Of a stretch of DNA of 64,000 bases, positions 57,971-64,000 are shown one piece after another. The translations under genes and the position numbers were made by a program. This DNA comes from Amycolatopsis albispora (GTDB lineage: Bacteria; Actinomycetota; Actinomycetes; Mycobacteriales; Pseudonocardiaceae). The stretch spans positions 4,588,001 through 4,652,000 of the forward strand of contig NZ_CP015163.1 in the NCBI RefSeq assembly GCF_003312875.1, read 5' to 3'. The notes under the pieces are model-generated. The model did no database searches. It was not told the origin of the DNA and saw nothing but the letters and a program-made list of their open reading frames with translations. Within the stretch, counting starts at the first letter, position 1. Every line of letters starts with the position of its first letter.

Positions 57971-58001
57971 TTGACCTTGACCTCGGGTCAGGCTCCAGAC
58001 T
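57971..58001 (+). promoter_or_regulatory. MerR-type promoter with 19-base spacer (leaderless)
   Basis: TTGACC (57971-57976), 19 bases, CAGACT (57996-58001). The spacer carries the dyad TGACCTCGGGTCA, the usual site of a MerR dimer. The predicted transcription start falls at about 58008, which is the A of the MerR gene's ATG, so the mRNA would have no 5' leader. This points to autoregulation by the MerR protein. Confidence 0.72.
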
Positions 58002-58007
58002 CGTCGC

Positions 58008-58811
58008 ATGGCTCCCTCGACCACCTCCGCCATGCTGACCGGCGTCACGATCGGTCAGGCGGCGGCCTTCGCCGGGGTGACGGTGAAAACCGTGCGGCAC
58101 TACCACCGGCACGGGCTGCTCGACGAACCACCGCGCGACAGCTCCGGCTACCGGCGGTACGGCTCGGCCGACCTGCTGCGGCTGGTCCAGGTCAGGGCGC
58201 TGGCCGCGGCCGGGGTGCCGCTGGCCGAAGTCGGGCCGCTGCTCGACGCCGACGCCGAGCAGTTCACCACCGGGCTCGTCGACGTCGAGCGGCGCCTCAC
58301 CGAGCGGATCGCCGAACTGACCGCCCGGCTCGACACCCTGCGCCGGCTCGCCGACGGCGACCGGCTCCTGCTCCCCGGCCGCGCGCTCGCGATCCTGGAC
58401 CGGCTCACCGAACTGGGCTTCAGCGACGACTACGTGACCGGTCAGCGAGAAGCGCTGGTGCTGTCCAAGGCGCTGTCGCCGGAGTTGTTCGACCTGTTCC
58501 TGACCCAGTTCGAACACCGGCTCGACGATCCCGAGTTCGGCGACCTGACCAAACGCGGCTGGGAGGCGCGGTCCTGGGATCCGCACGATCCCCGGATCGA
58601 CGAGCTGGCCGCCGCCCTGGCGGACAACCTGCTGGCCAAGCGCGAACTGCTGGAGGTACCGGCCGGCTACGAACCGGGGCCCGATGCCGCCACCCGGTAC
58701 GGCCTGGTCAACCACCACCTCGAAGACCAGTCGTCGGCGGCGTGGACCCGCCTGAACGCGCTCGTCGAGGCGAAGCTGCGCGCCGCAGGCGTGCCCATCC
58801 CGCACCAGTGA
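58008..58811 (+). CDS. MerR family regulator
   Basis: A 267-residue regulator: HTH at residues 11-80 (GVTIGQAAAFAGVTVKTVRHYHRHGLLDEPPRDSSGYRRYGSADLLRLVQVRALAAAGVPLAEV), a coiled coil at about residues 95-130 and a helical effector domain (LSPELFDLFLTQFEHRLDDPEFGDLTKRGWEARSW) that resembles TipA-like or thiostrepton-independent MerR proteins. No cysteine metal ligands are evident. No target beyond its own promoter can be assigned; the decayed acyl-CoA-dehydrogenase-like gene follows it in the same direction. Confidence 0.9.
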   Translation: MAPSTTSAMLTGVTIGQAAAFAGVTVKTVRHYHRHGLLDEPPRDSSGYRRYGSADLLRLVQVRALAAAGVPLAEVGPLLDADAEQFTTGLVDVERRLTERIAELTARLDTLRRLADGDRLLLPGRALAILDRLTELGFSDDYVTGQREALVLSKALSPELFDLFLTQFEHRLDDPEFGDLTKRGWEARSWDPHDPRIDELAAALADNLLAKRELLEVPAGYEPGPDAATRYGLVNHHLEDQSSAAWTRLNALVEAKLRAAGVPIPHQ

Positions 58812-59315
58812 CACCCTCACCGACGACGTGGTGCTCGCGCTGGAAAGCACCGGGGTGCTGCGGATCGGCATCCCCAGCGAGCTCGGCGGGTACGAGTTCT
58901 CGCCGTCGCAGGTGGTGCGGACCATCGAACAGCTGTCGTACCACGACGCTTCCGTTGGCTGGACGGTGCTGGCGGTCCAGTTCGTCACCGGCTCCACCGC
59001 GGGTTACCTCGGTACCGCGGTGCGAGCCGACGGCGGTTACCGGATCAGCGGCCGCTGGGGGTTCGCGTCCGGGATCCCGCTGGCCACGCACATCCACACC
59101 GCCGCGTTCTGCGCGGAGACCGGTGAGGCGCTGGTCTTCACGTTCCCAAGGAACTCGCGACGCTCGTCGACAACTGGGGTGTGCCGGGGACGTTCACCTT
59201 CACTCCCACCGGACCGAGGCATCTACTCGGTCATCGCGTGGGGCAACACACGGCCGATGGCACCAAGTCGGGCGGGGCCGCATGCCCAGTCGACACCAGA
59301 GCGGTCGATGATCGC
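58810..59315 (+). pseudogene. Remnant of an acyl-CoA-dehydrogenase-like flavoprotein gene
   Basis: DTLTDDVVLALESTGVLRIGIPSELGGYEFSPSQVVRTIEQLSYHDASVGWTVLAVQFVTGSTAGYLG is the N-terminal domain of an acyl-CoA-dehydrogenase-type monooxygenase. GGYRISGRWGFASGIPLATHIHTAAFCAETGEALVFTFP follows after a jump in the fold, so an internal segment is missing. The frame then shifts near 59147 (KELATLVDNWGVPG continues in another frame), and everything stops at the insertion sequence. It has no start codon of its own and overlaps the MerR stop. It is dead. Confidence 0.75.
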
Positions 59316-59319
59316 CTAG

Positions 59320-60786
59320 GCCCAATGCCGGTCGGTTAGTTCGTGGGGTGGTCGGTAGCCTGCGGTTTGTGGATCTTGAGGTGGGTGGGCGGCTGAGCTT
59401 GGCCGATCAGGCCGCTATCGGTGTGCTGACCAGGACTTTTCCGGTTGAGCTGGTCGATCGGGTGATCGATCAGTATTGGCGGCGTGAGCAGCGGACGCGG
59501 GCGTTGCCGGCCAGGCTGGTCTTCTACTTCACGCTGGTGTTGTGCCTGTTCCCGCATGAGTCCTACCGCTCGGCGATGGCGATCCTGATGTCGGTGTTCG
59601 GTCGTGGCGGGCGGGGTTACCGGGTGCCCACGACCGGCTCGATCGGGGACGCCCGCCGCCGGCTGGGGGCGGGTCCGATGGAAACCGTGGCGCGGGCGGT
59701 GATGAAGCCCGTGGCGCAGCAGGAAACACGGGGTGCCTGGTATCGGGAGTGGTTGCTGACCGCGGTGGACGGGACCACCTTCACCGTGCCCGACACCGAA
59801 GACAACGAACGCGAGTTCGGCCGCCCGGGTTCCGGCCGTGGCGAGGGCAGAACGGCGTATCCGCAGATCCAGGCGGCGTGTCTGGTCGAGGTGGGCACGC
59901 ATGCGGTCTTCGACGCCCGGATGGACGCCTATGCCGCCGGGGAGGCGATGCTGATCGAGGAGATGTTTCCCTCGCTGCGGCCGGGCATGCTGGTGCTGGC
60001 GGACCGGCACGTCTACTCGTTCCGGCGCTGGCTGGCGGCGGCGGCCACGGGTGCGGATCTGGCGTGGAGGGTGTCGGCGAACCTGGGGCTGCTGCCCGCG
60101 CAACGCCTGGGTGACGGGTCTTTCATCGCTGAGATCACCCCGCCGAAGTCCTCGGGGCAGCGGCCGTTCCGGCTTCGGGCGATCGAGTACACGCTGCCCG
60201 GTTCGCAGGAGGTCTACCGGTTGGTGACCACGGTCCTGGACCCGGTGCGGGCTCCCGCGGCAGAACTCGCCGCGGTCTATCACCAGCGCTGGGATATCGA
60301 GGGATTCTTCAAGCAGGTCAAGAGTGTCCAGCTTAACGAGGAGAAGATCTTCCGGTCGAAGTCGCCGGAGGGGGTGCGGCAGGAGTTCTGGGCGCATCTG
60401 GCGGTGCACTACGCCACGATGTGCGTGCAGGTGGACGCCGCCGGTCAGGCCCTGCTGGATCCTGACCGGCTCTCCCACAAGAACACCGTGCGTGTCCTCC
60501 GGTCCCGGATCTGGCGACCGGAGTCTTTTCCCCCTGCGCCACAATGATGATCACTACCGGCTGCTGCTGGCCGACGTCATCGCCGGGATCAACCCGCAAC
60601 GCCGGGACCGGCGCTATCCCCGTGTGGTCAAAAGGAAAATGAGTAACTTCCCTGTCAAACGGGCAGAGCATCGACAGCAACACAAGGCCAGCAGGCCACC
60701 GACCTCAACAATCGCCATTGTCCCGCCCGCCACGACCGGACACCGCCGCCGACCAGCCAAGATCACCTAATCGACCGGCATTGCGC
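59320..60786 (+). mobile_element. IS4-family insertion sequence with CTAG target duplication
   Basis: Imperfect inverted repeats of about 20 bp (18 of 20 match): GCCCAATGCCGGTCGGTTAG at 59320-59339 and, reading inward from the right end, GCGCAATGCCGGTCGATTAG at 60767-60786. CTAG flanks both ends (59316-59319 and 60787-60790), so the element is 1467 bp. The target was GCCTAGGCCGG. It carries one plus-strand transposase gene with a late frameshift. Its right-hand CTAG contains the TAG stop of the neighbouring marR gene. Confidence 0.9.
59348..60770 (+). pseudogene. IS4-type DDE transposase, frameshifted near its C-terminus
   Basis: From GTG 59348 the frame encodes about 400 residues: RTFPVELVDRVIDQYWRREQRTRALPARLVFYFTLVLCLFPHESYRSAMAIL, LTAVDGTTFTVPDTEDNEREFGRPG (first Asp), MLVLADRHVYSF (second Asp), and VYHQRWDIEGFFKQVK, the Y-x2-R-x3-E-x6-K signature. 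It ends early at TGA 60545-60547. The normal C-terminus (FPLRHNDDHYRLLLADVIAGINPQRRDRRYPRVVKRKMSNFP) lies in the next frame to 60770. Dropping one C from the CCCCC run near 60530 restores it. The core catalytic residues are intact, so partial activity is possible. Confidence 0.85.
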
Positions 60787-61248
60787 CTAGGCCGGTGGCT
60801 GGTCTGCTTGCAGGTTCTCCAGGATCGTGGCGGCGATGTCGGCGAACTGGTCGAGTTCTTCACGCGTGAGGCGGTCGATGACCAGGCGGCGGACCTCTTG
60901 GGCGTGGCTGGGCGCGGCTTGCGTGAGTGCGGTGAGCCCCTTCGCGGTGATCACCGCCTCCATGCCGCGTGAGCCGCACCGCTCCCGCGCGACCAGGCCA
61001 CGCTTGCACATCCGGGTGAGCTGGTGGTGCATGCGGCTCTTCTCCCAGTTGGCCATTCGGCTGAGCTCGTAGACGCGCATCCGCCCGTCCGGTACCTCGG
61101 ACAGCAACGCGAGCACGGTGAAGTCGGCGTTGGACAGCCCGCTGCTGGCCTGGAGCTGCTGCTCGATGCGTGTCCGCAGCAGCTCCAGCATCTGGAAGGA
61201 GACCCGCCATGCGCGGAGCTCGTGTGCGGTCAATCCTTGCTGCTTCAT
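60787..61248 (-). CDS. MarR family regulator
   Basis: A 153-residue winged-helix regulator: QMLELLRTRIEQQLQASSGLSNADFTVLALLSEVPDGRMRVYELSRMANWEKSRMHHQLTRMCKRGLVARERCGSRGMEAVITAKGLTALTQAA, the MarR HTH and wing (GxRG-type hairpin). ATG 61248 faces the divergent amidohydrolase gene 108 bases away, with two identical-type palindromes in between, so it should repress that gene. Its stop codon TAG is inside the CTAG duplication made by the IS4-type element and is therefore retained. Confidence 0.92.
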   Translation of the reverse strand: MKQQGLTAHELRAWRVSFQMLELLRTRIEQQLQASSGLSNADFTVLALLSEVPDGRMRVYELSRMANWEKSRMHHQLTRMCKRGLVARERCGSRGMEAVITAKGLTALTQAAPSHAQEVRRLVIDRLTREELDQFADIAATILENLQADQPPA

Positions 61249-61267
61249 ACCGTCATCCTAGCCCGCG

Positions 61268-61315
61268 AGTTGACAAATCAACTCCGCGGCGTAGCCTTCA
61301 GTTGACTCATCAACT
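61268..61315. promoter_or_regulatory. Twin MarR operators
   Basis: AGTTGA-N4-TCAACT occurs twice, at 61268-61283 and 61300-61315, both perfect 6+6 palindromes. The centres are 32 bases apart, about three helical turns, so two dimers would bind on one DNA face. They fill the space between the divergent marR and amidohydrolase genes, which is what a self-repressing MarR system looks like. Confidence 0.85.
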
Positions 61316-61356
61316 CAGCCTGCTCACCCAGGCGTCCGCGCGCAGGAAGGCGCCCC

Positions 61357-62856
61357 ATGACCGAACGACGTGACGATGGTGAGCCGCCGGAGCGGGCCAC
61401 CGCGGACGGTGGTGCCGAGGCGCAGCCGCCGAAGGACAGCGGGCAGCGGGGACGCCGCTACGTCATCCGCGGCGGCGCGGTGATGTCCATGGACCCGAAC
61501 GTCGGCAACTTCGCGGTCGCCGACGTCCTGGTCGAGGGCAGCAAGATCGTCGACATCCGGCCCCGCATCCACGCCGCCGGCGCCGGCGTGATCGACGCGC
61601 GGGGGCGCATCGTCCTGCCGGGATTCGTTGACACGCACCACCACCTGTTCGAGACCGCGGAGCGTGCGTTTCTCGCCAATGGTCTGCTTCTCGATGACCA
61701 TTCGGGCTCGCCGAGCGCGCACCCGAACTACGGCGAGCACATACTGCGGGGATTCGCGCGGCACTACCGGCCGGCGGACGTCTACGTCAACTCGTTGTTC
61801 GCCGGGCTTTCGCAGCTGGATACCGGGGTCACGACGGTGCTGGACGTTTCCCAGATCCACCACTCCCCAGAGCACACCGACGCGGCGATCCAGGCGCTGG
61901 TCGACACCGGGCGGCGTTCGGCGTTCGGGTTCTTCGAGGGTGACGGCCGCGCGACAGCCCGGTATCCGCAGGACGCCTACCGCCTCAAGGATCAGTGGTT
62001 CTCCTCGGACGACCAGCTGGTGAGCATGGTCATGGGCGGCGAGCTGCACCTCGGCAGGCAGGTGTACACCCGCGCCTGGGCGATCGCCCGCGAGCTGGGT
62101 CTCAGGATCGCCGCGCGCTCCGTCGGCTCGTGGGGGATGCGGCCCATCTTCGACGACCTCGCGCGGGGTGACGCCGGGGTCGATGTGGGGCCGGACAACC
62201 TGTTCATCCACATGACCGGCATGTCCGACCAGACCTGGCGACGGTTGCGGGACGCCGGAGCGCAGGTATCCCTGGCCTTCCCGATCGAGATGACGATGCG
62301 GCACGGCACGCCGCCCATCCTCACGATGCAGCGACTGGGCATGGAGCCCTCGCTGAGCTCCGACGTCGAGACGACGATGGCCGCGGACCCGTTCACCCAG
62401 ATGCGCTCCGCGATGATCATGCAGCGCATGACCGTCAACCAGCTGATTCTCGACCAAGGCGACCTCGTGCCGCCGAACAACTGGCCGACGCCGGCCCCGG
62501 GCACTCCCGAACTCCTTACCGTCCGCGACGTGCTGCGGTACGCGACCGTCAACGGCGCCAAGCACCTCGGACTCGACGGCAAGACCGGCACGCTCACGCC
62601 CGGCAAGGAGGCCGACATCGTCCTGCTCGACGCCACCGCACTCAACGTGGCCCCGCTCAACAGCGTTCCCGGAGCGGTCGTGTCGCTGATGGACCGCACC
62701 AACGTCGAGACGGTGATCGTCGCCGGCAAGGTGCGCAAGTGGAAAGGCCAACTGCTCGACGCGGACCTGCCCCGGTTGCGCCGGGAACTCGAATCTTCCC
62801 GCGATCACCTCTTCGCAGCGATGGGCCTGGCGCAGGACCTATTCGCGTGGAGCTGA
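61357..62856 (+). CDS. Amidohydrolase family protein (TrzA/chlorohydrolase-like)
   Basis: A 499-residue metal-dependent hydrolase: GGAVMSMDPNVGNFAVADVLVEGSKIVDIRP at the start of the beta-sandwich, LPGFVDTHHHLFET with the HxH pair near residue 92, FIHMTGMSD (third His region), SLSSDVETTMAADPF (Asp position) and a C-terminal LDGKTGTLTPGKEADIVLLDATALN. The pattern matches cytosine/triazine/hydantoin-type deaminases of the AtzA group. The substrate is unknown. GGAAGG lies 6 bases before ATG 61357. Induction by loss of MarR binding at the twin operators is expected, possibly by the substrate. Confidence 0.9.
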   Translation: MTERRDDGEPPERATADGGAEAQPPKDSGQRGRRYVIRGGAVMSMDPNVGNFAVADVLVEGSKIVDIRPRIHAAGAGVIDARGRIVLPGFVDTHHHLFETAERAFLANGLLLDDHSGSPSAHPNYGEHILRGFARHYRPADVYVNSLFAGLSQLDTGVTTVLDVSQIHHSPEHTDAAIQALVDTGRRSAFGFFEGDGRATARYPQDAYRLKDQWFSSDDQLVSMVMGGELHLGRQVYTRAWAIARELGLRIAARSVGSWGMRPIFDDLARGDAGVDVGPDNLFIHMTGMSDQTWRRLRDAGAQVSLAFPIEMTMRHGTPPILTMQRLGMEPSLSSDVETTMAADPFTQMRSAMIMQRMTVNQLILDQGDLVPPNNWPTPAPGTPELLTVRDVLRYATVNGAKHLGLDGKTGTLTPGKEADIVLLDATALNVAPLNSVPGAVVSLMDRTNVETVIVAGKVRKWKGQLLDADLPRLRRELESSRDHLFAAMGLAQDLFAWS

Positions 62857-63029
62857 AACGACCTGAACGGTGTCCCGCAAGCTGATTGCTGGAGGCAGCA
62901 CCCAAACAAACTTCTGGCGGCGAACCTGAGCAAGGCCACCAGCATGAGCAGCCAGAGCGCTCCTGCCACGATCGCCACCGGCCAGTGCGTCACGAACGCC
63001 ACCGGCGGAATCAGCACCGCGCCCTCCAT
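62805..63029 (-). CDS. Possible small membrane protein
   Basis: ATG 63029 opens a 74-residue frame with hydrophobic residues (VLIPPVAFVTHWPVAIVAGALWLLMLVALLRFAAR), one or two helices, followed by a Cys- and Arg-rich tail that does not look natural. It overlaps the end of the amidohydrolase gene by about 50 bases on the other strand. A damaged or short membrane gene is possible; a chance frame is nearly as likely. Confidence 0.25.
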   Translation of the reverse strand: MEGAVLIPPVAFVTHWPVAIVAGALWLLMLVALLRFAARSLFGCCLQQSACGTPFRSFQLHANRSCARPIAAKR

Positions 63030-63163
63030 CAAGGCTTCATGTATGCACGCTAGCAAGTAGTTTCCAGCTTGAAAGCAATCACGAAGGGAACCATGTCGGG
63101 TCAGGTGACATCCAAGGCGCAGATGTCACGGACAGCTCGGCTCGCCGAGCTCGGGAGGGGACA
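62857..63163. other. 307-base gap before the WXG-like gene
   Basis: Apart from the doubtful minus-strand membrane frame I see no gene here. The stretch 63040-63100 is AT-richer (TGTATGCACGCTAGCAAG, TTTCCAGCTTGAAAGCAATC) and may hold the promoter of the gene that starts at 63164. Confidence 0.5.
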
Positions 63164-64000
63164 ATGGTTTCGTACGATCTCGCCATCTTGCGGGATGCCG
63201 CTGAGGCGGTCGGCAAGCTGGGGCGCGACCAGATCAAGATGAACGCCTACGTGGCCACCGTGGCGACGTTGCCCCTGCCGTCGGCGGGATCGGCCGCCGA
63301 GAAGGCGCTGTCGTGCCGACCGGAGGTGATCTCCTACACCCAGGACCTCGTACTGGAGATCGACCGGCAGCTGACCACGCTGGCGCAGAACCTTCGCGAC
63401 ACCGCCGATGCCTACGAACGGGGCGAGGCCGAGAACGTCGTCAAGGTCAACCAGTTCTGGGACGACCTCGGCGTGTCGCCGGCACGCAAGCCCAGCGACC
63501 CCGGCGACCATCCCAAGCGCGAGAAACTGGATTTCGAGGAACCGTCGAAAGCCCTGACCGACCCGGTCGAACTCGTGGAACCGAGCCTGCTGCCGAACCA
63601 CGTGCTCGATCTGGTCGCGCTGGTCAGCGACATTCCGTCCGAAGTCGCTGACTTCCTCATGATCTACTTCAAGTTCCTGCTGGTGGTGACCCCCGGCGAA
63701 ACGACGGAAAACAACGACTGGGCGAAGGCCGCGATGGGCCAGTACGGGCCCATTTCGAAGGTCGGCAACGGTTACACCCAGCTAGGCCGAGCGTATTTCG
63801 AGTTGAGCAATCAGTTCGAGCAGATCGGTTATCAGCTCAAGCACGGCTGGACCGGTGACACCGCCGAACTCGCCGCCGATTACTTCCAGGTGTTGTTGTA
63901 CTGGATTCGCAGCGAGATCGCTTTTGGCATGACCTCCATCGGCGGCAACTACACCAGCGCGGCCGCCGGGCTGTACCGCAACGCCGCCCGCGCCGCCGGT
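63164..64000 (+). CDS. WXG100-like / type VII secretion substrate (partial, runs off window)
   Basis: ATG 63164 with GGGAGGGG 4 bases upstream opens a frame that stays open for all 279 codons to the window end. The first 90 residues are helical (SYDLAILRDAAEAVGKLGRDQIKMNAYVATVATLPLP, LVLEIDRQLTTLAQNLRDTADAYERGEA), like the N-terminal half of EspC/WXG100 proteins; a second helical part has GNGYTQLGRAYFELSNQFEQIGYQLKHGWTGDTAELAADYF, where HGWTGDTA carries a W-x-G turn. Such proteins are exported by ESX-type systems and may carry toxin domains at the C-terminus, which is outside the window. Confidence 0.75.
   Translation, partial: MVSYDLAILRDAAEAVGKLGRDQIKMNAYVATVATLPLPSAGSAAEKALSCRPEVISYTQDLVLEIDRQLTTLAQNLRDTADAYERGEAENVVKVNQFWDDLGVSPARKPSDPGDHPKREKLDFEEPSKALTDPVELVEPSLLPNHVLDLVALVSDIPSEVADFLMIYFKFLLVVTPGETTENNDWAKAAMGQYGPISKVGNGYTQLGRAYFELSNQFEQIGYQLKHGWTGDTAELAADYFQVLLYWIRSEIAFGMTSIGGNYTSAAAGLYRNAARAAG

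Noticed and set aside
1..64000. tRNA or rRNA genes
   Set aside because: I found no stretch with tRNA cloverleaf features or rRNA signature sequence.

Overview
The window is high-GC actinomycete chromosome and most resembles a Pseudonocardiaceae genome such as Amycolatopsis. The reasons are GC-rich codon use with frequent GTG starts, a glycopeptide-type vanRS/vanHAX locus, GAF-ANTAR regulators, an MmpL-type exporter and a WXG100-like secretion substrate at the right edge. The genus is an inference; no rRNA or other phylogenetic marker is present.

Layout. 1-7.1 kb: an acyl-CoA catabolic operon (CoA-transferase, 3-hydroxyacyl-CoA dehydrogenase, acyl-CoA dehydrogenase), a DUF1479 oxygenase divergent from a ROK regulator, and a GT1 glycosyltransferase. 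7.1-19.1 kb: mixed regulators and small enzymes, including a LuxR-ATPase, an Imm49 protein, a MerR regulator with a paired promoter-operator, and a membrane-anchored Hsp70/beta-propeller fusion. 19.2-25.7 kb: a glycopeptide-resistance island (vanY-like, vanR, vanS, a second-copy-type murG, an acetyltransferase, vanX, vanA, vanH) that would replace D-Ala-D-Ala with D-Ala-D-Lac in peptidoglycan precursors. 25.9-33.7 kb: a desaturase, two GAF-ANTAR proteins, an IS insertion beside a decayed peptidase gene, and a small stress-type operon (Asp23, STAS). 33.1-42.3 kb: a TetR/MMPL pair, an AI-2E exporter, a glycosyltransferase gene split by a 19-copy heptanucleotide repeat (a candidate phase switch), and a STAND ATPase.

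42.4-54.6 kb is the most interesting part: an apparently undescribed isonitrile biosynthetic cluster on the minus strand. It has an isonitrile synthase (PvcA/IsnA family), its usual Fe(II)/2-oxoglutarate partner (PvcB/IsnB family), a styrene-monooxygenase-type FAD enzyme with a flavin reductase, an LLM oxidoreductase, an acyl-CoA-dehydrogenase-like flavoprotein, a cysteine-desulfurase-like PLP enzyme, a two-domain rhodanese, an MFS exporter and a LysR regulator. I infer that Tyr or Trp becomes a vinyl isonitrile that is then oxidised, and possibly sulfurised to an isothiocyanate or another sulfur-bearing product.

54.9-64 kb: SDR and serine hydrolase genes, a second MerR regulator with a leaderless promoter, an acyl-CoA-dehydrogenase-like remnant, an IS4-type element whose target duplication supplies the stop codon of a marR gene, twin MarR operators, an amidohydrolase, and the start of a secreted WXG-like protein that runs off the window. 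The two insertion sequences belong to different families but sit in the same 10-bp target sequence, and both transposases carry a one-base excess in a five-base G or C run.
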